A stretch of 33,391 bases of DNA, taken from NCBI GenBank assembly GCA_038751255.1, contig JBCDGN010000039.1, positions 1-33,391 on the forward strand. Reading direction: 5' to 3'. Shown in pieces: positions 15,984 to 23,596 of this stretch. Position numbers and translations under genes: made by a program. The notes under the pieces are model-generated. The model saw nothing but the letters and a program-made list of their open reading frames with translations, ran no database searches and was not told the DNA's origin. This DNA is from JANSYP01 sp038751255 (GTDB taxonomy: Bacteria; Pseudomonadota; Alphaproteobacteria; Rhodobacterales; Rhodobacteraceae). Every line of letters begins with the position of its first letter. The stretch's first letter is position 1.

Positions 15984-17132
15984 TTGAAAACACTGACCAA
16001 ACTCGCACTGGCCACGACGGCCCTTTGCGGCTTCGCCACGGTCGCTTTGGCACAAGGCACCAGCCTGCCGCTCAGAGAGCTGCCTGGCATTGAAGACCGC
16101 GACCATTGGGTGCCCGGTGAAGTCAATGCCGAGGGCAAGCTTGAGGCGATGCAAGAGGTCGTCGGATCCGAAGCAGTGCCTTTCAGCGGCACGCAAGACA
16201 AACCGATCCAGATCGCCTTGGTCTACCCGTCTGCGGACACTTCTGATTTCTGGGCGCGCAACTACCTGGCCTTGACCAAGCGGTTGGACCAGCTCGGCAT
16301 TGACTATGAGACGACCGAGTTTGCCTCGCGACAGATCGAGCATTCGCTGCAATCGACCTATGCCAACCAAGTCGTCCAGGACGCCGATCTGTATGACTTC
16401 GTTATCTTCGGCCCTTCTGAGCTTGCAATTCAGGCCGACAATATCGACAAGATGTCCGCCAGCGACGGCTTTGCGACATTTGTCTGGGCCTTCCACACAC
16501 CGCTGAAAACCCTGGAAAACCAACCTGACGCTTGGTTCGACTTCAGCTCGGCAGCCGGCGCGTTGACCATGTGTGATTACATGCTGTCGCGTCTGGGCAA
16601 TGACGTCACCATGGCGATGAACCGTGGCATTCCGGGCATCACCGACAATCAACGCTCTGGCGATTTCAAAGACTGCGTTGAGGAAAATGGCAATTGGACC
16701 ACGGTCTACGAACATTACGGTGAATATCAGCGCGAAGGCGGCTTCGAAGGGACGTCGCTGATCATGCAGGCCTATCCTGAGGCAACGATCATCCACAACG
16801 CCAACACCGCGATGGCGATGGGCTCGGTCGAGGCTCAAGTCGCCTTAGGCAAAGAAAAAGACATCTTCTCCACTGGTTGGGGCGGCACCGGGCTCGAGCT
16901 TGATGCCATCCGCCGCGGCGAGTTGGATGCCACGCCGATGCGTATGGGCGATGATGTGGGTGCTGCCACCGCGGAGGCGATCAAAGCCCATATGGAAGGC
17001 CGCGAAGATGAACTGCCCTTCGTGTTCCTTGGGCGTATCACAGTGGCCCATGACCAGATGAGTGCGGATGAAATCGACGCTCTGGAACAGGAAGCTTTCC
17101 GCTTCTCAGGTGTCGGCGCACTCGAGCGCTAA
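15984..17132 (+). CDS. LuxP-like periplasmic binding protein of an ABC importer
   Basis: A 382-residue secreted protein starting at TTG 15984 (GGGAGGAA lies 6 nt upstream), with a signal peptide ending ALA before QGTSLP. About 50 mature residues precede the first core strand, as in Vibrio LuxP. Compared with LuxP from memory, VYPSADTSDFWARN matches VYPGQQVSDYWVRN, GWGGTGLELDAI matches GWGGGSAELDAI, and PMRMGDDVG matches VMRMNDDTG. Of the AI-2 contacts, S87, W90, R224, T275, W299 and R320 appear kept, while the equivalents of Q77, N159 and D267 are D85, A169 and A276. It therefore likely binds a related furanose-like or sugar ligand rather than borated AI-2. No LuxQ-like sensor is nearby, so a transport role is favoured. 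Confidence 0.85.
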   Translation: MKTLTKLALATTALCGFATVALAQGTSLPLRELPGIEDRDHWVPGEVNAEGKLEAMQEVVGSEAVPFSGTQDKPIQIALVYPSADTSDFWARNYLALTKRLDQLGIDYETTEFASRQIEHSLQSTYANQVVQDADLYDFVIFGPSELAIQADNIDKMSASDGFATFVWAFHTPLKTLENQPDAWFDFSSAAGALTMCDYMLSRLGNDVTMAMNRGIPGITDNQRSGDFKDCVEENGNWTTVYEHYGEYQREGGFEGTSLIMQAYPEATIIHNANTAMAMGSVEAQVALGKEKDIFSTGWGGTGLELDAIRRGELDATPMRMGDDVGAATAEAIKAHMEGREDELPFVFLGRITVAHDQMSADEIDALEQEAFRFSGVGALER

Positions 17133-17138
17133 ACCACT

Positions 17139-17171
17139 CTGGCGGGGCCTCGGGTCCCGCCAGCTGCTTTT
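17139..17171 (+). terminator. probable Rho-independent terminator of the double ABC operon
   Basis: CTGGCGGGGCC (17139-17149) pairs with GGTCCCGCCAG (17153-17163), giving 11 pairs with one G-U around TCG. CTGC and TTTT (17168-17171) follow. It starts 6 nt after the last binding-protein stop and precedes a convergent gene. Confidence 0.7.
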
Positions 17172-17202
17172 CGATACAAGGCAATCGGAAAGTTTACCGT
17201 CT

Positions 17203-17625
17203 CTAAACTGGATCGGCCCCAATCGCGTCCAAAGCAGCCTTGGCGACCTCAATATCTTGGTCACCGCTGCCAGAGCCCACGCCGATCCCACCGACAAGCT
17301 GACCTTCCATGCGAATAGGCAAACCGCCTGGCAGGCCGGTGACGCTGCCGCCAGTGGCCAGGCCAATCAAGGGTCGCACCGGCTCTGGTATAGCGGTGCT
17401 TTCTGCGCCGATTGAGGCAGCTGTCAGCGCCTTGGACCGCGCGCTTTTGCGGCTGAGATATTTCGCTCCGGTCATGCGAATTTCCCCAAGTGTCTCACCG
17501 CTTGCATCGACAACAACTATGCATTGGGGCTGCGCCATCTGTTCTGCCTTGCCAATGGCGGCGGCAAGCATTGTCATGACCGCAGCATGTGTCAGCTGCA
17601 GGCTGCTGACTGTAAATCCCGACAT
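17203..17625 (-). CDS. GlcG/HbpS-family (DUF336) small protein
   Basis: A 140-residue protein of the GlcG/HbpS fold. Diagnostic segments are IVVVDASGETLGEIRM, the RKSARSKALTAASI helix, and the glycine-rich GGSVTGLPGGLPI and GQLVGGIGVGSGSGDQD. ATG 17625 has GGAGGG upstream; an upstream in-frame ATG at 17658 lacks this. Members bind heme or other small molecules and are often encoded beside sugar-acid or diol genes, with roles still unclear. It is divergent from the lactonase gene, and the GTTATCGATAAC operator lies between the two, so it likely belongs to the same regulon. No signal peptide is seen. Confidence 0.85.
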   Translation of the reverse strand: MSGFTVSSLQLTHAAVMTMLAAAIGKAEQMAQPQCIVVVDASGETLGEIRMTGAKYLSRKSARSKALTAASIGAESTAIPEPVRPLIGLATGGSVTGLPGGLPIRMEGQLVGGIGVGSGSGDQDIEVAKAALDAIGADPV

Positions 17626-17657
17626 TTTGCCCTCCGTTGCTGACTTGACCAGCACCA

Positions 17658-17686
17658 ATGTTATCGATAACTATTTCGTAGATCAA
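17658..17686 (-). promoter_or_regulatory. possible promoter of the GlcG-like gene
   Basis: On the minus strand TTGATC (17681-17686) and TAACAT (17658-17663) are separated by 17 bp. The -10 box overlaps the LacI-type operator at 17660-17671, as expected for a repressible promoter. Confidence 0.45.
17660..17671. promoter_or_regulatory. LacI-family operator, GTTATCGATAAC type
   Basis: A perfect 12-bp palindrome in the 84-bp divergent space between the GlcG-like and lactonase genes. An identical copy is at 30850-30861 and a one-mismatch copy is at 23555-23566. It is the likely target of one or both regulators at 21414-23463. Confidence 0.82.
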
Positions 17687-17709
17687 TCCACAAACCTAGG
17701 CCGAAAGCC

Positions 17710-18606
17710 ATGTCGTTTTTCGAAGTCATCGATCCTGCCTTTTCGCGCTATGTCCTAGGCAATGCACCGGTCAAACAATTGGCCACGGGATTTGATTGGG
17801 TCGAAGGGCCCGTTTGGTTCGGCGATGCGGGCTGTCTTTTGTTTTCCGACATCCCCAACAATCAGATCCTCCGCTGGACCCAGGGAGCGGGTGTCTCAGT
17901 CTATCGTCACCCATCGGACTATGCCAATGGCCACACGCGGGATCTTCAGGGGCGACTGGTATCGTGTCAGCATGGCACGCGCAGCGTGACCCGGACCGAA
18001 CATGATGGGTCGGTCACTGTTCTGGCAGACAAGTTTGACGGCAAACGGCTCAACTCGCCCAATGATGTGGTGGTGAAATCCGACGGTTCAGTTTGGTTCT
18101 CCGATCCGCATTATGGGATCATGACGGATTACGAAGGCAGTACCGCGGTCCAAGAAAACCCCTGTAATGTCTATCGCTTAGATCCCGAAACCGGCGCGGT
18201 CGACGCGGTGGTGACCGACATGAACGGCCCGAACGGTTTGGCTTTTTCGCCGGATGAAAGCCGCCTTTATGTCGCCGATACGGGCCGCATGTTTTCAGAC
18301 GATGACACTCATATCCGGGTGTACGATATGCGCAATGGCCGGCCCGAAAACGGCCGCCACTTCCACACGATCTCGCCCGGCGCAGCAGATGGCATGCGTT
18401 TAGATAGCGAAGGTAATCTTTGGTCCTCAGCCGCCGATGGTGTCCATTGCATTTCTCCAGAAGGGAGGCTTATGGGGAAAGTTTTCGTGCCGGAGTTGGT
18501 GTCGAATATCTGCTTTGGGGGTCGTGCAAAGCACCAACTCTTTATCACCGCGACCACGAGCCTTTACCGTGTGACCTTGAACCGACAAGGTGTACAAGTC
18601 CCCTGA
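17710..18606 (+). CDS. SMP-30/gluconolactonase/LRE-family lactonase
   Basis: A 298-residue six-bladed beta-propeller that hydrolyses aldonolactones to aldonic acids with a divalent metal. Metal and substrate residues in family positions are E32 (DWVEGPVWF), N118 (LNSPNDVVV), N175 (MNGPNGLAF) and D227 (GAADGMRLD). No signal peptide is seen, so it acts in the cytoplasm. The start at ATG 17710 has only a weak ribosome site (CCGAAAG). It leads an operon with a sugar-acid kinase and dehydratase and lies behind a LacI-type operator, which fits opening of gluconolactone or a similar lactone. Confidence 0.9.
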   Translation: MSFFEVIDPAFSRYVLGNAPVKQLATGFDWVEGPVWFGDAGCLLFSDIPNNQILRWTQGAGVSVYRHPSDYANGHTRDLQGRLVSCQHGTRSVTRTEHDGSVTVLADKFDGKRLNSPNDVVVKSDGSVWFSDPHYGIMTDYEGSTAVQENPCNVYRLDPETGAVDAVVTDMNGPNGLAFSPDESRLYVADTGRMFSDDDTHIRVYDMRNGRPENGRHFHTISPGAADGMRLDSEGNLWSSAADGVHCISPEGRLMGKVFVPELVSNICFGGRAKHQLFITATTSLYRVTLNRQGVQVP

Positions 18607-18639
18607 TGCCGGCCCTTGGCAGCAAAAGAGTGCCACCAA

Positions 18640-19578
18640 ATGAGTGCAGCAATGACGGCAGATAATCTCACCTATCCAAAAATCGCCTGCATTGGCGAAG
18701 TCATGATGGAATTGGTGAGCTTGCCCAACGGCGACACAAAACTGGGGGTCGCAGGTGACACTTACAACACCGCCGTTTATCTCGCCCGGGCACTGCAAGG
18801 CTTTGGCGCTCTTATCGCCTACGTCACCGCACTCGGCACCGATCCATATTCCGAACGGATCATGCAGGAACTTGCCAATCACGGGCTTGCCAGCAACTGG
18901 GTCGAGCGGCGAGAGACGCGCCTTCCTGGCATCTACGCGGTGCATACAAATGATATCGGCGAGCGAAGTTTCTCTTACTGGCGCGAGAATGCGGCGGCGC
19001 GAACGCTCCTCCAAGAGCCGTGCGAAGTGACATTCGACAGGCTGAGCAGTTTTGACTTGATTTATCTGTCCGGCATCTCGGTGGCGATCCTGCCGGAAGA
19101 CATTCGCGCGGCGCTGTTGGATTGGATCGATGGATATCGCAGCGCTGGCGGCACGATCGCCTTTGACAGCAACTACCGACCACGTCTTTGGGCGTCTGAA
19201 GATATCGCGCGGGATACCACCCGTGCCTTCTGGTCCCATACCGATATTGCCCTGCCCTCGGTCGATGATGAGATGGAACTTTTCGGTGATGCCGGTCCTG
19301 ACGCAGTTGTTGCCCGTCTTAAGTCATTTGGTGTGCGGTCCGGTGCGATGAAACGTGGCGCAGAGGGTCCTTTGAACCTGGCGACCGGCGAAACACCGAG
19401 TGGTCTGCCCATCGTGGAAAAGGTGGTCGACACCACTGCTGCGGGGGATAGCTTCAACGCAGGCTATCTCGGCGCGCTCGCGCTGGGGCAACCGGATGAG
19501 GCGGCACTGCGTGCGGGTCATATCTTGGCAAGCCAGGTGATCCGCCACCGGGGAGCCATTATTCCAACCGCGGCCTGA
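18640..19578 (+). CDS. PfkB-family sugar kinase, 2-keto-3-deoxygluconate kinase-like
   Basis: A 312-residue ATP-dependent kinase. N-terminal IACIGEVMMELV and GVAGDTYNTAVYLARAL match KDG kinases, and the PfkB C-terminal signature DTTAAGDSFNAGYLGAL contains the catalytic base D270. SFSYWRENAAAR resembles the substrate loop of KdgK. I use ATG 18640; TTG 18616 and ATG 18652 are in-frame alternatives and none has a strong ribosome site. It follows the lactonase by about 30 nt and precedes a dehydratase whose product would be a 2-keto-3-deoxy acid, so phosphorylation of KDG to KDPG is the simplest role. The family is certain; the exact substrate is inferred. Confidence 0.88.
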   Translation: MSAAMTADNLTYPKIACIGEVMMELVSLPNGDTKLGVAGDTYNTAVYLARALQGFGALIAYVTALGTDPYSERIMQELANHGLASNWVERRETRLPGIYAVHTNDIGERSFSYWRENAAARTLLQEPCEVTFDRLSSFDLIYLSGISVAILPEDIRAALLDWIDGYRSAGGTIAFDSNYRPRLWASEDIARDTTRAFWSHTDIALPSVDDEMELFGDAGPDAVVARLKSFGVRSGAMKRGAEGPLNLATGETPSGLPIVEKVVDTTAAGDSFNAGYLGALALGQPDEAALRAGHILASQVIRHRGAIIPTAA

Positions 19579-19641
19579 GCGCAGACTCGGTCCCAAAAAC
19601 TCAGATCACCGGCTCAAACGGGCCATATCAAGGAACACAGC

Positions 19642-21420
19642 ATGACACTCAGGTCCCAACTCTGGTTCGACAATCCGGACAATCCAGATTTGACGGCGCT
19701 TTATTTCGAGCGGTACCTGAATTACGGCCTCACCCGGGAAGAGATCCAATCCGGCAAGCCCATCATCGGGATCGCACAAACAGGGTCAGATCTGAGCCCC
19801 TGCAACCGCCACCATCTGGAATTGGCCAAACGGTTGCGCGACGGCATCGTCTCCATGGGGGGGGTGCCGCTGGAGTTTCCGGTGCACCCAATTCAAGAGA
19901 CCGGCAAGCGCCCCACCGCTTCATTGGATCGGAACCTGGCGTATCTGAGCTTGGTCGAGTCGCTCTTTGGCTATCCCTTGGACGGTGTGGTTCTGACAAT
20001 CGGCTGCGATAAAACCACGCCCGCGCTGTTGATGGCCGCCGCCACGGTTGACATCCCCGCCATTGCTCTCTCCGTCGGGCCGATGCTGAACGGTTGGTAC
20101 AAAGGCGAACGCGTCGGTTCAGGTTCGATCATCTGGGCAGCCCGGCAACGGCTGGCCAAAGGCGAGATCGACTATAACGAGTTCATGGACATCGCCGCGG
20201 CCTCCGCCCCCTCGGTGGGCTATTGCAACACGATGGGCACGGCGAGCACAATGAATTCGCTGGCCGAGGCGCTCGGCATGCAACTTCCGGGCTCTGCCGC
20301 CATCCCCGCCCCCTATCGCGAGCGTGGTCAGATGGCCTATGCCACCGGCAAACGCATCGTCGAGATGGTGCATGAAGACCTAAAGCCCTCAGATGTGATG
20401 ACCCGCGAGGCGTTTGAAAATGCCATTGTCGTCAACTCAGCCATTGGGGGCTCTTCGAATGCGCCGATCCATTTGAACGCTGTTGCACGCCATGTCGGTG
20501 TGGCGCTGTCGAATGATGATTGGCAAAGCCTTGGGCATCACATTCCATTGCTCTGTAATGTGCAGCCAGCTGGCATATATCTCAGCGAGGATTTCTTTCG
20601 TGCCGGGGGCGTGCCTGGCGTGGTCGCAGAGTTGATGGCCAATGACGCCTTGCCCCATCTCGACGCTGTTACCGTGACAGGCAAACCCTATGCCGAGATC
20701 TACGCCGACGCGGCGGTGAGCAATGCGGAAGTGATCCGTCCCTTCGGAGAGCCGTTGAAATCAGCGGCCGGTTTCTTGAACCTCCAGGGAAACCTTTTCG
20801 ACAGCGCCTTGATGAAAACCTCGGTGATCTCGGAAGAATTTCGTGACCGATATCTGTCAAACCCCGATGATCCCGAAGCCTTTGAGGGGCGTGCCGTGGT
20901 GTTTGAAGGCCCAGAGGATTACCACCACCGTATCGACGATCCGGAGCTTGGGATCGATGAACACAGCATTTTGGTGATCCGTGGTGCAGGACCGATAGGC
21001 TATCCCGGCGCGGCGGAAGTTGTGAACATGCAGCCGCCCGCCGCGCTTTTGAAACAGGGTGTCACCGCACTGCCTTGTATCGGCGATGGCCGCCAATCGG
21101 GCACCTCGGGCAGTCCCTCAATCCTAAACGCCTCACCAGAGGCCGCCGTGATGGGCGGACTTGCATTGATCCAGACAGGCGACATGGTGCGCGTGGATTT
21201 GAACAAAGGCAGCGCCGATATCCTGATTTCAGAAGAAGAACTCGACGCGCGGCGCCAAGCGCTGACCGAGGCAGGCGGCTTTCCTTATCCCGATCATCAG
21301 ACCCCCTGGCAGGAGATCCAACGTGGCATCGTCGATCAGTTGAGCGAGGGCATGGTGCTGAAACCCGCCGTCAAATATCAGCGGATCGCCAAAACCTTTG
21401 TCCCGCGCGACAGTCACTGA
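19642..21420 (+). CDS. IlvD/Edd-family sugar-acid dehydratase, XylD-like
   Basis: A 592-residue iron-sulfur, Mg-dependent dehydratase converting an aldonate to a 2-keto-3-deoxy acid. Cluster cysteines sit in SPCNRHH (C54), IGCDKTTPA (C122) and GYCNTMGTAST (C195), a pattern that matches Caulobacter D-xylonate dehydratase with a constant offset of 6 residues. AIPAPYRERGQMAYATGKRI and GDGRQSGTSGSPSILNASPE are also near-identical to that group. AAGGAAC precedes ATG 19642. Pentonate dehydratases of this clade can accept several aldonates. The neighbouring KDG-kinase-like gene and idonate genes make gluconate or a related hexonate plausible, while xylonate or arabinonate remains possible. Its stop overlaps the convergent regulator by 7 bp. 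Confidence 0.92.
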   Translation: MTLRSQLWFDNPDNPDLTALYFERYLNYGLTREEIQSGKPIIGIAQTGSDLSPCNRHHLELAKRLRDGIVSMGGVPLEFPVHPIQETGKRPTASLDRNLAYLSLVESLFGYPLDGVVLTIGCDKTTPALLMAAATVDIPAIALSVGPMLNGWYKGERVGSGSIIWAARQRLAKGEIDYNEFMDIAAASAPSVGYCNTMGTASTMNSLAEALGMQLPGSAAIPAPYRERGQMAYATGKRIVEMVHEDLKPSDVMTREAFENAIVVNSAIGGSSNAPIHLNAVARHVGVALSNDDWQSLGHHIPLLCNVQPAGIYLSEDFFRAGGVPGVVAELMANDALPHLDAVTVTGKPYAEIYADAAVSNAEVIRPFGEPLKSAAGFLNLQGNLFDSALMKTSVISEEFRDRYLSNPDDPEAFEGRAVVFEGPEDYHHRIDDPELGIDEHSILVIRGAGPIGYPGAAEVVNMQPPAALLKQGVTALPCIGDGRQSGTSGSPSILNASPEAAVMGGLALIQTGDMVRVDLNKGSADILISEEELDARRQALTEAGGFPYPDHQTPWQEIQRGIVDQLSEGMVLKPAVKYQRIAKTFVPRDSH

Positions 21421-22430
21421 TCTCGCCGGGTACTGCGGCCCAGCCGAAGTTCTGGTTCGATCTCAATCTTGGTCTTGCTGACTGGACCGCTATTGGCGTT
21501 TGTCTCCAGGATGATCTGAGCGGCTTGCTCCCCAATGGCCCGCGGGAAAGCATCTATGGTGGTCAGGCTCGGCACGGCAACACTTGCGATCTCATATGCG
21601 CCGAAGCCTGCGAGCATCAGATCGCCTGGGATGGTGATGCCGCGCCGCATGGCCGTGGAAAGCGCCCCGAAGGCGCAAAGATCAGAGACACAAGCCACCG
21701 CATCGGTGTCGGGAAAGGTTTCCAACAGCGCCTCCATTGCGCTGGCGCCTTCGGTCATAGAAATCGGCGGCTCGCCTGCATCGATCAAGCGAGACGCGTC
21801 AAGCCCGAAATGCTCCATTGCGGCAAGAAACCCAAGGCGGCGTGACCTCCCTCTGGGATCCTCAACGGAGTCGCCGCCGATAAAGGCGATCCGTTTGGCG
21901 CCTTTGGTCACCAGATGGCCGACCAATGCCTTCATTGCATTTTCATTCGAAAATCCCACCACATGTCCCATTGGGAATGTGGGCATGTCCCAGGTCTCCA
22001 CAATAGGGATAGCCGCATTCCGCAAGAGGTTCTGTGCACGTTCCGTATGGGCCCCGCCGGTCAGCACAATCGCATCCGGCCTGCGGCTGAGAAATTGTTC
22101 GACCAACTCCTCCTCCCGCTCCGCCTTGTAGTTGGTGTAGCCGAGCAGCACCTGATAGCCGTTCTGGGACAAAACATCAGAAAGACCGCGCACGGTTTCG
22201 GCGAAATTGGCGTTGTTGATCGACGGAATGATGACCGCAACAAAACCTGTGCGCTTGGTGCGAAAACTCGCAGCTGTGTTGTCGAAGACATACCCCAGCC
22301 GGTCAGCAGCCTCGCGAATTTTGCTACGGGTCTTTGCACTGATCGAGGCATCCTCGCGGAACGCGCGGCTGACGGTCATAACCGAGACGCCCGCCGCATC
22401 CGCCACGTCTTTCATCTTCACGCGGCTCAA
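21414..22430 (-). CDS. LacI-family regulator, GntR-like, recognition helix SVMTVSR (distal of tandem pair)
   Basis: A 338-residue repressor with helix-turn-helix MKDVADAAGVSVMTVSRAF, followed by a periplasmic-binding-protein-like effector domain (GFVAVIIPSINNANFAE, IVLTGGAHTER). I place the start at TTG 22430, since AGGAGAG, overlapping the stop of the upstream regulator gene, is 5 nt away; the ORF extends further upstream but only through the neighbouring gene's end. An ATG at residue 6 is a fallback. It is read 10 nt after the other regulator, so the two are co-transcribed. Its stop overlaps that of the convergent dehydratase by 7 bp. Confidence 0.9.
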   Translation of the reverse strand: MSRVKMKDVADAAGVSVMTVSRAFREDASISAKTRSKIREAADRLGYVFDNTAASFRTKRTGFVAVIIPSINNANFAETVRGLSDVLSQNGYQVLLGYTNYKAEREEELVEQFLSRRPDAIVLTGGAHTERAQNLLRNAAIPIVETWDMPTFPMGHVVGFSNENAMKALVGHLVTKGAKRIAFIGGDSVEDPRGRSRRLGFLAAMEHFGLDASRLIDAGEPPISMTEGASAMEALLETFPDTDAVACVSDLCAFGALSTAMRRGITIPGDLMLAGFGAYEIASVAVPSLTTIDAFPRAIGEQAAQIILETNANSGPVSKTKIEIEPELRLGRSTRRDQ

Positions 22431-22440
22431 ACGGACTCTC

Positions 22441-23463
22441 CTATGCCATTTGCCGGGTCGTCTGTCCTTCGACAATCCGACACGGCAAAGCAGTTACGGG
22501 GTCTGGCGCCACGCCGTTCAAGCGCGCCAGCAGATTGCGCGCACCGACCAGGCCAAGCTCACGGCGTGGGGTTTCCATCGTGGTCAACCGGGTTGGCAGA
22601 ACTTCGGTGATGCCAAGCGCATTGAACCCAGCGATGCCCAAGTCTTCGGGCACAGACCGGCCGGCTTTCTCAGCGGCGAACATGATGCCAACCGCAACGT
22701 GATCGTTGAGCCCGCAAATCAAATCAGGTGGATCACGCCAATCGATCTGGCCAAATCCCTCTGCGCCCAAATTAAAATCATTGTCCGAAGAGACATTGAT
22801 GCGGCGCGGAACAGCCCCGCCTACCTCTGCGAATGTCGTCTCAAGACTCTTGAAACGGGCGTCCGCGCGGGTATCGCTGCCCATGGGCCGCCCGATGAAA
22901 GCCGGTTTGCGATAGCCCAAACCGGCCAAATAACGTCCCAGAGCGAGACCCGCTTTCTGGTGATCGATCCCAACACAAAGATCGATCGGTTTCTCTGCAA
23001 TGTCCCAAATCTGCAAGCACGGGATATTGCGCTCTTTGATCAAGGCTGCGGTTTCGTTCGGTTGATCCGTCCCGGTTAGGATGATGGCGGCGGGTTGCCA
23101 CGCCAACAACCGCTCAAGAAACCGCTTTTCTCGCTCGCGGTCGTAGTCGGTGGTGTCAACAACCGAGGAATACCCCGCCTGCTCGAATGTGCGCCGCATA
23201 CCCATCATCATGTCGGCAAAGACCTCATTGAAGAGCGTCGGGATGGATATTCCGATCAGTTTCGAACTCGACCGCACCAAGGCGCTGGCGTTGGAATTGG
23301 GCAGATAGTTCATCTCTTTTGCGATCTGGCGCACCCGCGTTCGGGTTTGGGAAGAGACGCCGTCCACGCCTCTGATCGATCGCGAGACGGTCATGACAGA
23401 GACCCCCGCCGCGGCCGCCACATCTTGTATCGTCGCTTTGCCGTTCTTCTTCCGCTCCGGCAC
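22441..23463 (-). CDS. LacI-family regulator, GntR-like, recognition helix SVMTVSR (proximal of tandem pair)
   Basis: A 340-residue repressor starting at GTG 23463. The helix-turn-helix ATIQDVAAAAGVSVMTVSRS is nearly the same as in the downstream regulator, and the effector domain (LLAWQPAAIILTGTDQP, IPCLQIWD) again resembles E. coli GntR. It is divergent from the ABC operon beginning at 23597. A GATATCGATAAC site and a second palindromic site, GATAACGTTAAC, occupy the shared region. It is likely a repressor of the sugar-acid regulon and of itself. Confidence 0.92.
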   Translation of the reverse strand: MPERKKNGKATIQDVAAAAGVSVMTVSRSIRGVDGVSSQTRTRVRQIAKEMNYLPNSNASALVRSSSKLIGISIPTLFNEVFADMMMGMRRTFEQAGYSSVVDTTDYDREREKRFLERLLAWQPAAIILTGTDQPNETAALIKERNIPCLQIWDIAEKPIDLCVGIDHQKAGLALGRYLAGLGYRKPAFIGRPMGSDTRADARFKSLETTFAEVGGAVPRRINVSSDNDFNLGAEGFGQIDWRDPPDLICGLNDHVAVGIMFAAEKAGRSVPEDLGIAGFNALGITEVLPTRLTTMETPRRELGLVGARNLLARLNGVAPDPVTALPCRIVEGQTTRQMA

Positions 23464-23495
23464 TTCCCATCCCTTTCAATGGGTTATGCTGCAAC

Positions 23496-23507
23496 GATAA
23501 CGTTAAC
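23496..23507. promoter_or_regulatory. second palindromic site in the divergent regulator/ABC region
   Basis: GATAACGTTAAC, with the exact 8-bp palindrome TAACGTTA at its centre, lies 33 bp upstream of the proximal regulator start. The CG centre is typical of LacI-family sites. It uses the same GATAAC half as the main operator in everted order, so it may be a weak autoregulatory site. Confidence 0.4.
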
Positions 23508-23554
23508 CCACGTTTTCATATTTCCATCTTTCCAGGTCGATGTCCACACGCAAT

Positions 23555-23566
23555 GATATCGATAAC
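23555..23566. promoter_or_regulatory. LacI-family operator, one mismatch to GTTATCGATAAC
   Basis: GATATCGATAAC differs at one base from the perfect operators at 17660 and 30850. It lies 30 bp upstream of the ABC ATPase start. A weak -35/-10 pair (TTTCCA 23529-23534, AATGAT 23552-23557, 17-bp spacing) would be overlapped by it. Confidence 0.7.
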
Positions 23567-23596
23567 AAATAGGCTGACCTTTCGGGAGGGCAGATC

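Noticed and set aside
15924..16838. 304-codon open frame on the minus strand
   Set aside because: Antisense to the LuxP-like gene, with no recognisable domain and low-complexity His/Arg-rich composition.
15984..17132. A true AI-2 (LuxP) receptor and quorum-sensing system
   Set aside because: The equivalents of three AI-2 contact residues are changed, and no LuxQ-like kinase or LuxS is seen, so only LuxP-like ancestry is claimed.
19642..21420. A Weimberg xylose pathway based on the XylD-like dehydratase
   Set aside because: No xylose dehydrogenase, 2-keto-3-deoxypentonate dehydratase or ketoglutarate-semialdehyde dehydrogenase is present; the kinase next to it points to a phosphorylative route.
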